NCBI GenBank assembly: GCA_945859605.1
Contig: OX243825.1
Location: 21,032,196-21,096,195 of the forward strand
From: Lumbricus rubellus
Taxonomy: Eukaryota; Annelida; Clitellata; Crassiclitellata; Lumbricidae
DNA: 64,000 nucleotides
Reading direction: 5' to 3'
The notes under the pieces were generated by a model, which saw only the letters and a program-made list of their open reading frames with translations, was not told the origin of the DNA and made no database searches. The position numbers and the translations under genes are program-made. Positions 45,001 to 55,862 of the stretch are shown here, piece after piece (within the stretch, counting starts at the first letter, position 1; each line of letters starts with the position of its first letter).

Positions 45001-48000
45001 AATTCTCAGCAGCTTTCTGATACACTTGTTCTCAAATGCTTGAATTCGCTTTTCTTCATCCTTTTTCAGAGTCCATGCTTCACATCCATACGTCGCTACT
45101 GGCCACACCAAAGCCTTCATCAACCGCAATTTGGTGACGATGCTGATTGATTTATTCTTCCAAATTTTCGTCAATTTGGTCATGACGATCATTCCCATGG
45201 CTAGTCTTGATTTAACTTCACTCACACAATTCCCATCTTTTGATATCCTACTCCCTAAATATACAAAGGAATCCACTTGTTCTAGTCTTCCCGTACCCAC
45301 CACCGTTTTGAGCACCTCCTCAGTAGTCGTCATAACTTTCGTCTTAGTTACGTTGATTGACATTCCATATTCTTCTGCAGCATTTGCGACTTGTTTCACG
45401 AGTTCTTGTAGTTCTTCTGGTGTTGTGGCCAGTAGGACAATATCGTCAGCATATCTCAGGTTATTGATGGTTCTTCCGCCAATCCTGAATCCACCGGCGT
45501 ACATGATGTACATACTGAAAAACACTTCCCGTATGTCATCAGAAATTTCCAGCATATTGAAACATAACTAAGGACACGGATTTGCGGTAAAGTAGGTTTG
45601 CTATTCAACAAGAAACAAACGAAACTGGTTTATCTCAATCTTATTGAATAGCGTAGGGAGTGGGGGAGTTGGGTGGGTTAGGGCAACATTTTTAGTAAAC
45701 ACTCTGTCACAAAGAGCGCACGAAAGCTGGATCACTTCGCGCCACCCTCCCACAAAGTCCATTCAACCTTCCATTCAGCAGTTAGCATCAGTAAACTATG
45801 CAGCAGGACATGATGGACCCCTTGCATGGCTGCCAACAGTTAAATCCGACTCCTGTAATAACTTTTGATCATCCATTCACTACTGATTGTGATCATACTG
45901 TGTTGTGTCAGCTTGAAAATAAAAATGAAGTTTATCTTCATCATTTTAATCCCAGGAATTTTACAACAACAATGAAAGAGTTAAATCGTGCATTCAATTA
46001 ACTCACCCTCTTTGAAAAGTCCATGCACTGTAAACGACAGCATAGTTGCCTAAAGAAGCAAGCAAAAAGCAACACATTCATTTGAAAAAATTTCATATTG
46101 TGCTTTGATGCAATTTCTAGTCACCCTTGAATTCTGTTGACCATAGAAGGACCACAAAAAGTAAACTTTCCAACTGTCGTAAAACTAATCATGTATGTAA
46201 TGCTTATCCAATCTAAATTGTTCCAAAACAATAATACAAGCATAATTTTAATTCACGTGAAATATCAGTTTACGCGGCAAAATTTTTATCAGCAAGCATA
46301 TCGCTATATTTGCTATATCCTCAATAAAAATCCTATTGCAATAAAATTGTACCACACATTACTTAGACCAATTCTTCTTAGTGAACACGAAACAATCATA
46401 TCTTAAGAACACTCTACTGAAAGACATTCAAGCCACGACACAATCATATCACAAAAAGGCTCTACTGAAAGACATTCAAGCCACGAGACAATCATATCAT
46501 AAAAATGCTCTACTGAAAGACATTCATGCACTTCTGGTCAATGAAAACACAAGAAATGCTGTGTCTCGTCCGCCTACCGAAGTGAAACCGACGTCAACCG
46601 TGAACGACACTGGATCATGTCGCGTAGCAGGCAACTCGGACAACAGAGCGATGACAGCAGAACGACCCGACTTTAAACGATGCTGACGTTGAGCTGTTAC
46701 AGCAAAAGAAATCAGCAAGTCAAGACCAGAATTTCACCGACTTACCTACGAATATCACTACCAATGACGTATAGAATATCACAACCAATGACATAAGAAT
46801 ATCAGTGTCAATGACATACGAAATCACTGCCAATGACATAAGAATATCACAGCCAATGACATAATAAGAATATCATTGTCAATGATATAATAATATCACT
46901 GCCAATGACATGTTTTGCAAACTAATGTAATATTTGTTTTATCTTGCTGACATTTGCTTGAAGACCTTTCTCTTCTCAAGGGTCTATCATGCTGAGAGCA
47001 CTTCCGAATGGGTCTGCTGTGAGAAGTTCTTTACAAATGTTCATATTAGATTAGATTAGATTAGATATAGGAATCAAACTCCTAAAACGTTTAGAGCATT
47101 TTATATGCTGCCTACCAGTATCTTTCGTTCGTGCCAAATTTCGACATTTCATATGATATTCTGACATCGATGCCTGCCTAAGATGCACAAACACCACACA
47201 CACACACATCAAGTATTGCTATAGCAACCGACTTCAAACTCAACAGTTCTATAATGATCATAAAGGAAACATCACTAACTCCACTTCTCAAATTTATAAT
47301 TAATATAGATTATTCATTCATTCATGAATTCATTCTATATACAGTAGATACCAATCAAGAAACCTATTCATGAGCACTCCCAGCCCAGAGCTCTACGGTA
47401 AAACAAAACGGTTTGAGAGATTTACGAAACAAAAGTTTGATTGGTCAGAGGTAATAGACACAGTTTTGAAGGGAGGTCATTCCAGATGGACGTATCGTTC
47501 ATAACCAAGAAAGCCCAACGTTATCGTTTATAACCAAGAAAGCCCAACGTTGCCTGGCAGCTAAACAAGCTCGCGCAAACAAGGAAACTCCTTTCATAGC
47601 AGAAACAAAGAATAAAAAAACTGAACTGTGATTTAATTAAAATGTATAAATAGCTTTTATTTAATTTAAACATGTATAAAAATGAAACTGAATGTTTCAG
47701 GAGAGCATTAGGTTAGCACCTTCATCTACCTCCTTACAACAGGATGATAAAGAAATTACAGCAATACTTAAATACTATGAGAACAATACTTTAGTTCTTA
47801 CTTTCCACTACCACTCCATGAATAATTCGAGACGGAAAACACTGCCTAAAAAACAAATGTATTGCATTATGAGCCAAATCTGTTAAAACAAAGCACACAG
47901 TAGTTTTAGAAACAATTCAAACATGGTATGTTTGGCAATGTTCACTGGCATCCATGGTTAGACCAAAACTGAATCCATTCAAATGATAAGTGATGCAGCA

Positions 48001-49843
48001 TGATAAACTACATAATCTTACTATTCTATGAATTCTAGTTCTATGTTGTTGAATATAAAACACTTTGATTGTTCTCAGAAGCATAGCTGTTTATTTCATT
48101 TCAATACAAGCAATACGGAGAACATTTTAAATCCTTTTTAGTTTTACTCTGGACTTCTTGTATACATATAAACAACTACTGCATAAATGACAAGAACTTA
48201 ACTGCCAGCAAGTCAAACAGCAACTTAAGTAAATGTAATCTTTGGCAATGTATTTCTCTAGCGGCTGGTTGTTAACCCCATAGCTAGTTAATTAATGCTA
48301 AAAAGTAATACCTGTTCATGATAGGCGTCTATTAATGGCTGCCTGTTGTCACTGTCATATAACGTGAAATACCTGCAGCAGAACACAAAAGAATTTTAAG
48401 CATTATGCAATTCTTTGCAAATAGTTCAATATCTGATTATTTACCTGAAGTTCATACCAAGCATTGCAGAACTCAATATGCACACAGAATTATTTAGGCC
48501 CACTCAGTCTAAGATATTCCTGATAACCTAAGACTGTGTAAATTAGGCATCAAAACATTGAAAGGAAACTATCTACATGCCGTAGGTTCGTAATTTCTCG
48601 AAGAAGCGTTTAATAAGACATTTAGTTTAAGCAACTTATTAAAAACTGTTCCTAGGTTTTTAATCCACATCAAGTGTCCTCATACTTCCACAGATGTACT
48701 CATAGATCTATACAATAAGGAATTTTCAAAAATCGATTAAATTTTTCAAAGCATGTACTCACTGTTCTGCAAACCGTGCAATTATTTCTTGAACATGGAC
48801 ATTGGGAAAGAAGCTGCCCTGGAAGAATCAAAAATAAACACAGCTGTTACACTTGAGTCACAACATAGACTATGAACTGGCAATGGTAGCACAACTTGAC
48901 TTGTCTCATGGTAAGAAACGACTTAAATTTTTAATGACTGGTCACAGTACCTCTGACCTACTATATATACAACAATGTGGGGCACGGTGGTGTAGTGGTG
49001 GCGCCGTTGCCTTGGAGCCGGAAGGTTCAAATCTACCTCGCCGCGTAAGGACCTTGGGCAAGTCCTTCACTCACAATTGCTCAGCGCTTCAGCATGAAAC
49101 TCCAATGCAGTGTCCATGCTGTGGTCTGGAGCGCCTCTGAGTAGTGAGCTTGAAGGGGCGGTATAGCAAGTGCACATACAAACAAACTTGCAATTGATTA
49201 CCAAGTGACCAGGTTTTCAATTAACAGTCTCTGAATTAAAAAAATGCAAAACAGCAAAAGGGTAAAGGCATTTATAGTGCTGAAAGTTATGAAAAGATTT
49301 TTTTTAAACCCTAAAAAAATACGAAACAACTCACCTTTGGAGTTGGCAAAGTGGTTGAGGCTTCAACGTCGAATGTAATTGGTGGAGGTAGCACGTTTCC
49401 ATCCTATCATTTGAAATACAATTCAGCCAATTTCAAAGTTGTAACCAATGCGGCCACCTTACCTTGATTTAAGTTATCACTGACCACAACCAACATGATA
49501 AAATCTTAAGCTTTGAATATGCAAAATCACCTGTTACCTAATTATCTCATATGCTAAATAACTTGACCTTGCTATGAGCACAACACACTAACATATGCCA
49601 TCCTATAAATGCTGCTAAGTCGTCATTCAGAATATCTTTAACTCTTTACAGCCGAGTAGTATAGTCTAATAGAAAGACGAAAATAAAAATACAAAAAACC
49701 AAAGGTTTAATTTTTAATAAAAAACACAAAAGCACTCGATAAAATTCTGCGACAAACACGTTTTGCTGCAAACAAGACAAAAAAGCAAATTCGAAAATTA
49801 ACTCACCAGCTTCAAGACTTTTGGAAATCGCTTTCGGATGGCG
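42081..49843 (-). CDS. NXF1: NXF1/TAP-like mRNA export factor, 3' half only (12 exons, last 298 aa)
   Basis: NXF1 with NXT1 carries mRNA through the nuclear pore. Minus-strand exons: 49843-49807, 49403-49335, 48818-48763, 48372-48312, 47845-47802, 47177-47116, 46693-46578, 46049-46007, 44424-44352, 43734-43677, 42969-42791, 42180-42081 (stop). Every junction is GT-AG and the phases join into one open frame of 898 nt. It starts with the end of the leucine-rich repeat region (AIRKRFPKVLKLDG) and the linker LPPPITFDVEASTTLPTPK. The NTF2-like domain follows (YFTLYDSDNRQPLIDAYHE, ALLSELPATRHDPVSFTVDV, MLSFTVHGLFKEVSNK, IRQFSRNFVAVPNG, MLFVCNAS). It ends with a TAP-C/UBA-like domain (QQMILAFCVQSGMNENYSS, CLEQNDWDYEKAASVFTDM, ending PPEAFIK) that binds FG nucleoporins. 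RNA-binding and LRR exons were not found upstream, where transposon-rich DNA begins. The consistent splicing argues for a live gene whose 5' exons lie beyond the window. Confidence 0.9.
42604..42673. mobile_element. TTAA-flanked miniature palindrome (70 bp), last NXF1 intron
   Basis: Starts TTAACCCTTTAATGCCAGAG and ends TCTCGGCATTAAAGGGCTAA. It is the 71-bp family in the opposite orientation; the right terminus has drifted from TTAA to CTAA. Confidence 0.65.
43029..43257 (-). mobile_element. tRNA-derived SINE, best minus-strand copy (NXF1 intron)
   Basis: On the minus strand it has GTGGGGCGCGGTGGTGTAG (A-box-like), then GTTCGAGGTTCGAATCCACC (B box), GACCTTGGGCAAGTCCTTCA, AGTGTCCGCGCTGTAG, CGCCTCTGAGTAGCGG and a GTGCACATACAAACAAAC tail. 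Pol III boxes plus dispersed copies identify a SINE. Confidence 0.82.
44650..45560 (-). mobile_element. RTE-like LINE fragment (C-terminal reverse transcriptase, about 295 aa open)
   Basis: The minus-strand frame 45555-44668 carries the reverse-transcriptase YADD catalytic box in INNLRYADDIVLLATTPEE, the thumb region, and the C-terminal motifs CEAWTLKKDEEKRIQAFENK, IRKLLRIPWT, LRYFGHIMRQ and GNRGRGRPRISWIDN. These features resemble RTE-clade LINEs. The endonuclease and N-terminal RT are missing. The 3' end has repeated TGACA units (44665-44690). It is inserted in the NXF1 intron between exons 46007 and 44424, sense to that gene. Confidence 0.85.
45795..45995 (+). repeat. Dispersed repeat (two copies in the window)
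   Basis: It contains CCTTGCATGGCTGCCAACAG, GTGTTGTGTCAG and TTTGATCATCCATT-type blocks also present at about 39065-39245 (RBM28 intron 16). The identity is unknown; it may be a retroelement fragment. It ends next to the NXF1 exon at 46007. Confidence 0.55.
46385..46535 (+). repeat. 57-bp tandem repeat, about 3 units, NXF1 intron
   Basis: Unit: ACAATCATATCACAAAAAGG, then CTCTACTGAAAGACATTC and AAGCCACGA. Open on the plus strand only because of the repetition. Confidence 0.8.
46745..46925 (+). repeat. AATATCACTGCCAATGACAT tandem repeat, NXF1 intron
   Basis: About seven or eight units of roughly 23-27 bp, degenerate. Non-coding. Confidence 0.8.
47320..47565 (+). repeat. Dispersed repeat copy, NXF1 intron
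   Basis: Same family as 22690-22870, with TTCATTCATTCATG, GAGCACTCCCAGCCCAG, TTTGAGAGATTTACGAAAC and TTGATTGGTCAGAGG. It ends in a tandem duplication of ATAACCAAGAAAGCCCAACG. Confidence 0.6.
48977..49187 (+). mobile_element. tRNA-derived SINE, plus-strand copy, NXF1 intron
   Basis: Starts GTGGGGCACGGTGGTGTAG, then a degraded B box GGTTCAAATCTACC, GACCTTGGGCAAGTCCTTC and GGAGCGCCTCTGAGTAG, and ends AAGTGCACATACAAACAAAC. Confidence 0.8.
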
Positions 49844-49849
49844 CTAAAA

Positions 49850-50640
49850 ACAGATGCAATGTAGTGCAAGCCCATAGCAATAGGAGTCTGAGGCGGCCAG
49901 CGACTTGCGATTGGCGCCAAGTTGCTCCTAGTGCCACGTTCTGCAAAAACACTCAGCAGACAGACGACAGAACACACAGCAGAGGACAAAAATAGCCATG
50001 CCAAGTGGCATGACAACCAGGATTCGTTAAAAACCTTGTACATTGTTAAATAATTTAGCTTAATTTATGCAAACTGTGCAGTAAATGAATTTTTTTCTCT
50101 CGTAATTTGCACCAATTGATAGCAAACTACGAACGATGTGGGTTTTTGATGCAAAGTACTTTCTTTTTATAATGATCTTTTCATGTCAGCAGATTACTAT
50201 AATTTGCCAGCAGTTTTGTGACTTTTATTTTTCCATTTAGAGTTCTCAGCTGATCCAAATATGAAATCCTTTAGAAGCCGTTATGACCCACATGCTGGTA
50301 ACAAAATATTACGACTTCAGCTTAACCAATGCCACATTCAAATGATCAATCAATCAACCAATCAACAATGGCTTTGATACCTGTAGAGGCATTGTATGTG
50401 AAGCAACACCAAATGGGGCTGTCTTACACATGGAGGGATCACGGGATTTGGGCGGGGGAGGATCTTGGCAAAATGTATGTACGCAAAATAAATGTCTCAT
50501 TATGATGTCCACATTAGCCTGTTTATAACTCTGTATTATCCTATAGTCATCCGATAGCACTTGATTACATGATATAATTAAATTCTGTTCAGGTCTAAAC
50601 AATAAACCATAGCAGTTGAAAAATGTTAGTTAGCAAATAT
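49850..50640. other. Region upstream of last visible NXF1 exon; no further NXF1 exons found
   Basis: The preceding exon should end in AG (to make serine with the C at 49843) after a leucine-rich-repeat sequence. I searched the minus strand by eye and found no such coding stretch. Nothing else is identifiable. Confidence 0.45.
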
Positions 50641-50644
50641 GATG

Positions 50645-50762
50645 TTCAACAAAAATAAATAGTTGCCTACGGTAAAATACATGCTTCACAGATGAGTTTG
50701 TAACGGGAAGCGGGTGTGTAGCATAGAGAGCTTATTTCTACGTACACATAGGCAGTGGGTTA
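50645..50762. repeat. Terminal-like repeat of a mobile element, repeated at 63886-64000
   Basis: AAAAATAAATAGTTGCCTAC, GTAAAATACATGCTTCA and AGAGCTTATTTCTACGTACA have counterparts at the right end of the window in the same orientation. It directly precedes the transposase-like pseudogene at 50766, so it is probably the 5' end of that element. Confidence 0.6.
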
Positions 50763-50765
50763 AAA

Positions 50766-51790
50766 ATGTATGGGCGCGTAGGAGGACGGGGCAAAACAAA
50801 ACCAAAACAACGAAGTCTTGATGCTCGATTCTTCATTCCAAAAGGATGTTTAATGACACGAGTATGCAAGAGAGTGTTTCAGGAAGCAGCTCAGCCTATC
50901 GGGAGGAGCAGGCTAGACGGTGTAATTAAACGTCGCTTTAAAAGTGGAGAGTGTGCAGTTGAAAGAAGCGGAGGTGATCGAGTTGGTTCAAAGAATGATT
51001 CGAAAAAGGGAAATGTGCGTCAGTTCATCCATCACCTCAAAGCTCGCGAAAGTCATTATGGCCGGCAAAAAAGTGTTACACCTGCCCTCTGCCTTGAAAA
51101 GTATCAATCATTTGCGGAAAATGTACGAAAATAAATGCACCAGAGATCATTTGAAAGTTGGATAACGCATGTTTTACAATGTGCTTGTAAACGATTTTAA
51201 CATCGGCATCTCGGGCCCTGAGTCTGATACTTGCACAACATGTGACTGTCTCACAAATCAGTTAACAGTTTGTCCAGCAGAGCAAAAGACAGAACTCATG
51301 ACCAAACTGCGTGTACATAAGCTCAGAGCGAGGGCATTTTATGACCTCTTGAAAGAAAGAGATGAAAGCATCTACATGGTCACTTATGACCTCCAGCAAG
51401 TACAATCTCTGCCAAAAGTCACGGTTCAGGAAGCTTATTATTCAAGGCAATTGTCACTCTACAACTTTGGCTTATGTGACATGAATAATAATAAGAATTA
51501 TTCATACATCTGGTTGGAATCACAGGCTGCAAGAGGGTCCAATAACATTGCAAGTGCTGTTCATCATTTCCTGGACCAGTATCCACCCAAGTCAGCCAAC
51601 TTCAATACCATGCAGAAGGTTCGCTTTGTCAGTGACGGATGTGGAGGCCAGAACAAAAACAATAATATTATTGTGGGAATGGTTCAGTCATGGCCGTTTC
51701 AGGCTCCAGAACACATACAGATGGCTGAACTATGAACTAATTTTTCCAGACTGTAACTGCGCAGATGAAGACAATGGATTTCGGATATAG
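50766..51790 (+). pseudogene. Decayed transposase-like gene with CGGQNKN motif
   Basis: Three overlapping frames together make one protein. 50766-51134 carries basic and VCKRVFQEA... sequence, then ESHYGR. 50944-51165 continues LRKMYENKCTRDHLKVG. After a stop, 51169-51735 encodes FNIGISGPESDTCTTCD, the YDLQQVQSLPKVT block, YYSRQLSLYNF, WLESQAARGSNNIAS and VSDGCGGQNKNNNI. A last frameshift leads into a third frame ending about 51790. This block order is familiar from a large family of uncharacterised, probably transposon-derived proteins in invertebrates (DUF7869-like, acidic D plus C-G-x-Q-N-K-N). At least two frameshifts and a stop make it non-functional. Assignment to a named DNA-transposon superfamily is not possible here. 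Confidence 0.7.
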
Positions 51791-51914
51791 ATTATTATTT
51801 TTGTTACAGTGATAAACACTGAAATCAGCACTTTAGTTTCAACGATGAAAGTTTTAAGACAAAAATATTCAATAAAAATGTGACATACCACAAGTCAAGT
51901 GATGCTCGCACTAA

Positions 51915-52150
51915 CGACATGGAAATAACCTGGCGTTGGCGCAACAGGGATGTATGCAGTTGTGGGGATGAAGACTGCATTGAAAGATATTTTGCAGAAA
52001 GCAAGTATCAGTAAAAATCATAGGTCTGTTTTCATCCAGAGGGTACTAACAACATGGAAATAACCTGGCGTTGGTGCAAGAGGATGTACGCAATTGTGGG
52101 ATGAAGACTGTATTGAAAGATATTTGGTGGAAAGGGAGTATCAATAAAAG
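51915..52150 (+). repeat. Imperfect tandem duplication, about 110-bp unit
   Basis: ACATGGAAATAACCTGGCGT, then GATGAAGACTG, ATTGAAAGATATTT and AAGTATCA/GAGTATCA occur twice (from about 51918 and about 52055). The first unit would encode ITWRWRNRDVCSCGDEDC, which looks like a protein fragment of unknown type. Confidence 0.65.
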
Positions 52151-52164
52151 GTACTTCGAGAACA

Positions 52165-52385
52165 CGAACACAGCCCCATTGGCACTAGATGACCAGTTCT
52201 TGGCATTTTTTCACCACATGAAACTAGTCTACACTGGCACTCAGGCAGGCATTCCCTTGTGTCAAACTCTTGCTAATGGTGACTACTTCTATAAAGCAAT
52301 ATCTCCCGTGCCATTTGGAAATTTTAGGAACATGGCACTTGTGCACATATGCACAGCCTTTATATTACTTTTTGCCAACTCATAA
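52165..52385 (+). pseudogene. OTU-like protease fragment, copy A
   Basis: The frame 52071-52385 contains TLANGDYFYKAISPVPFGN, resembling the start of OTU-type cysteine protease domains (D-G-D/N-C-L-F-x-A-I-S). The expected catalytic cysteine is replaced by tyrosine (GDY), so it is inactive if real. The fragment is short and the match is by pattern only. Confidence 0.4.
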
Positions 52386-52392
52386 AGAAACG

Positions 52393-52775
52393 ATGACGGA
52401 TAAAAATCCTAAGGTTACGAAACTCAATAACGAGAACTATCCGATGTGGAAATTTAAAGTGGAATTTTTTTTACTAAAGAAGATTTGTGGGAAGTTGTTG
52501 TTGAAGAAATGACGGGTCCAGTAACACCAGTGTGGCAAACTAAAGATGGCAAAGCCAGGTCCACAACAGGTTTACTAGTGGATGACAACCAACTACATCT
52601 CATCAGGAAACAAACAACAGTAAAGGAAACATGGAAAACCCGACAGAAATACCACGAAAAGGTTACGTTATCAAGTAAGGGGAACTTGTTAAGAAAACTC
52701 TGTTCATTAAGACTTTCAGAACATGGCGACATGGAAAGTCAACTGGCAAATATGGAAAATTTCTTTGTTTTTTAA
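52393..52775 (+). pseudogene. Ty1/copia-type gag fragment with one frameshift
   Basis: The first frame starts MTDKNPKVTKLNNENYPMWK (52393), the LNGENYxxWK start of copia Gag. After a frameshift in the T-run near 52470 the second frame continues EDLWEVVVEEM, VDDNQLHLIRKQTTVKETW, YHEKVTLSSKGNLLRKLCSL and RLSEHGDMESQLANME, all typical copia Gag blocks. There is no zinc knuckle, integrase or reverse transcriptase, and no LTRs are recognised nearby. Confidence 0.82.
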
Positions 52776-52889
52776 TGGCAGACAAGAGTCACAAGTCTGA
52801 AAAAATTTCATTTAAGTTTCTAATATTATCGTTATTGAGCACAAAACTAATCTTTCAAATCATTGGTTTTTCTATCACTTATACCATCT

Positions 52890-53040
52890 GTATCCTGCAT
52901 TCAGGCAGGCATTCTCTTGTGTCAAAACTCCTGCTAATGGCAACTATTTCTATGAAACAATTTCTCTTGTTGTATTTGGAAATTTGAGGTACATGGAATG
53001 TGTGTGTTTATGCACAGCTTTCATATCAATTCGTTACCGT
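52890..53040 (+). pseudogene. OTU-like fragment, copy B (repeat of 52233-52380)
   Basis: Matches copy A over about 145 bp (CAGGCAGGCATTC, CTCTTGTGTCAAA, CTGCTAATGGCAACTA, TTTGGAAATTTGAGG, TTATGCACAGCTTTCATAT) with many substitutions. The two copies flank the copia gag fragment. Confidence 0.5.
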
Positions 53041-53359
53041 GACATCTTCCTTAGTGTGCTTCATGCTATGAGTTTAGTGTGCTTCATGCTATGGGTTTAG
53101 GATCAGATTTTCGAATAGGAGACCCAATCACTTCTTGCAATTGGTACAGCAACACCGTCTGCCCTTGTGAAGCAGTCTTTGGAGCTGACCAGGGGAAGGA
53201 ATTGGAGAAGTACAGTAGTACTTTATGATGGGCAGGGCAAGCAATGTAACACTTTGGGAGGAGAAGCAGCAAAACAACAAGATGGTGGCTCCTACAATTG
53301 GTCTACTCGTGGAGCCAGACATTTCCGGGAACTACAATATTTTAACAGCGCTAGTAGTG

Positions 53360-53553
53360 AATTGTGGATGGTAATGGAAGAAGAGGAAGACCAAACAGAG
53401 AGTGGATAGATGGCATCAAAGAGTGGTGTAATCAAGACATTTACAGCTTAAGCAGATCTGCGCAGGACCGCGGACTTTGGAAGAGAACGATAAAGTGTGC
53501 ATTGGACACCTACGGGTTGTTGACCCAAAAATAATGATGATGATGATGAGTAG
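53360..53553 (+). mobile_element. LINE 3' end with (ATG)n tail
   Basis: Encodes GNGRRGRPNREWIDGIKEWC...LWKRTIKCALDTYGLLTQK then stop codons and an ATGATGATG tail. It is the same family type as the fragment at 59535. 5'-truncated. Confidence 0.7.
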
Positions 53554-53654
53554 TGAACCAATTGGAAAGACCAGCACATAATTTGCAGAAAGTACACAAT
53601 ACAGGAGGTTGCGAAGACAGAGGTTGTGAGGACATGAGGTTGCAAGAAATGGGG

Positions 53655-54900
53655 GGGGGGGTTGCAAGGACTCGACAATGAAGACAATCGTTGTGCTTTA
53701 AACAGCATTCTGCAAGCACTGTCCAACACTCCACCCCTTTTCCAATTCTGCCTCAGGGGCAACTATCCCTCCAAAGTTAACACGGAGACCAACCGCACTA
53801 AAGGATCTATTAACAGAGCGTATACCCAGCATATGGAAGACAATTGGAATGCAGAGTGCGTTGGTAATTCAACAACATCGGCCACCGAACTAATAGACTA
53901 CCTGTCTCTGTCTTGTGGCCTTCATCTTAACAACAGTCATGAGGACGCATACGAAGTGATGGTGGTGGCAGAGGTCGCACTAAAAAGAATCAACACAGAA
54001 GAGGTTTATCCCACAGACGACGATTCGACCGGAATGTCGGCGGAGTGGTTGATGACCAGCTCAGTTTCAAGCGATGCCCAGAAGATCCAAGGCCCGGGGC
54101 ACAAGCGAAGTGATGATGGCATTGCTAGATGGACTTATAACACATACATCCAGCATTTGACCTACCAATATTACATTGTGCTACCAGTTTTCAGTTGTTC
54201 TGCATATTATAGTAGTTAAGTTGTCCTTTTCGTGGTTTTAAAATGTTTTATAGCAAACTCTATTGGCTTTAATACTTACCCTTTTTTATAGACTGCTGAT
54301 GAGACAATATAACCTGTCGAAAGTGCAAAAAATAAAATAAAAAGGGGTTATGCTACTAGAATAGTTATTTCAACTGTTATAACTGAACATGAGAACCTTG
54401 ATAGAGGTTGCGGGAATGGCAGGAACAGTAGCCAACCTGAGAACCATAGCAACACAGTCAAAATCTTGAGCAAGTACCAATAATATCTAGGAATCATCAT
54501 CATCTTAAGTGTGGCAACAGCAAAATTCACGACCGATTCCAAGGCCAGTTTCGAAGCACCGTTATGTGCAAAAAGTGTGCCAGCGCATCAGCAACCTTCA
54601 ATTATTTCTTAGTGCTGTCCCTGCCCATTGATCAGACTGGATCTAGCAAGTGCTTAACACAATTCATGCAAGGAGAAACCCTCAACAAAAGCAACCGGCT
54701 GACGTGTACTCAATGCCAGACTAAACACACCATTGCAAACAGAGCTCCACCAATACTAGTGATACATCTTGCAAGGTCTGATAATTAATGATAGACTAAA
54801 GAAACTGAATTTCAACTTTGAATTGAGGGATGGGAAGTCTTGTTTCGACATGTCCATCTCGTGATCATGTCCAACTTTAATGCATCACCAGAACTCATTC
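53655..54900 (+). pseudogene. Ubiquitin-specific-protease-like sequence, decayed
   Basis: Frame 53662-54219 begins GLDNEDNRCALNSILQALSN, matching the USP cysteine box (GLxNxGNTCYxNxxLQ) with the cysteine kept, followed by TPPLFQFCLRGNY and, near 53935, SHEDAYEVMVV, matching the HEDAxEF element. About 54520-54788 encodes IHDRFQGQFRSTVMCKKCAS, FNYFLVLSLPI, LTCTQCQTKHTIANRAPPIL and VIHLAR: the two CxxC pairs and the following block of a USP fold. The sequence between (54000-54510) is not USP-like, the two parts lie in different frames, and no histidine box is visible, so it is a broken gene or fragments. It lies directly after a G-run and a LINE tail. Confidence 0.6.
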
Positions 54901-55104
54901 AAACAACTGACAAACTCATTGGACGCCAGGGAAAGCTCCTTGCTTGTCAAATGAACATCAGTTTACTAGTCTTCAAAAATGTTTTCTTTCGTACCAAAAA
55001 CATTCTCAGCACAACTAAATCAAAATTTAACTTAAATGGGTTTCAGAAGATTGTGGGACAAAGAACACCCATTTCATCACATAGATTGAGGCTGCTTTAG
55101 GGGC

Positions 55105-55275
55105 TTACTAAAGGCTACAGGGCATGTTTGGGGACCTATTGACCTGAAATATTTAATGAAGGCTGTGAGTTATGATTAGCGGACCTATTAACCTTATGTA
55201 TTTAACGAAGGCTGTGACTTATGATTAGGGGACCTATTAACCTTATGTATTTAACGAAGGCTGTGGGGCATGATG
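55105..55275 (+). repeat. 49-bp tandem repeat, about 3-4 units
   Basis: Unit: GGCTGTGAGTTATGATTAGC, then GGACCTATTAACCTTATG and TATTTAACGAA. Starts at 55162, 55211 and 55260 are 49 bp apart. It may belong to the LTR or flank of the element whose primer site is at 55553. Confidence 0.8.
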
Positions 55276-55552
55276 GGGGTGGGGGAAAAGGCACATTTAC
55301 TTGAGTGGGTTTACTAAAGGATGTTAGACATGATGGAAGAAAATAATTCATCTTAATGCAACGGAACGTGAAACTCACAGGTTAATATAACCTGAGTGTG
55401 TTTAATGGGTGTGGAACATGAGGAACAGGTGATGAAGGAACACAGGGAAATTATGATGGAAGTGAAAAAAGAACACAAAGAGATTTACGAGAATTATAAA
55501 CTTTATTTAAACGATTTGTTTTATTTAAATACGACAAAACTAGCCCTTGACA

Positions 55553-55572
55553 TTTGGTGCCGTGACCAGGAT
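55553..55572 (+). other. LTR-retroelement primer-binding site
   Basis: TTTGGTGCCGTGACCAGGAT follows CCTTGACA, whose final CA could be an LTR end (55551-55552). This primer-site sequence is characteristic of BEL/Pao and some other LTR elements. The LTR start is not resolved; TGTTTAATGGG near 55399 is one candidate. Confidence 0.6.
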
Positions 55573-55862
55573 TCGGTCAAGCTTCGTTAAGTTTAAAAAA
55601 ACGAGGACGGTGAAGAGCGGAGTTGGAAGTCGGAACAATGTGGTGGAGATACTTCGGCGTTGCTGTAGATGAAGGACCTTGAAGGTCGTTGGTACATTCG
55701 TGAACTTATGTTGGTTGGTCAACCATTAAACCGAGAGTTCGGTGGCGTGGGGAACGGTATTACCAGAGGTCATTGTGAATACACGCGTCTGTGTCTGGAG
55801 CCAGTTGACCTTTTCTTCGGAACGATTTTGGGAACAACTTTGAGGACTTCGGAGGATGACAG

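Noticed and set aside
50354..50602. Minus-strand frame ending in a donor-like CAG/GTATCA as a missing NXF1 exon
   Set aside because: The encoded CQDPPPPKSRDPSMCK does not resemble the NXF1 LRR region and its phase cannot be confirmed.
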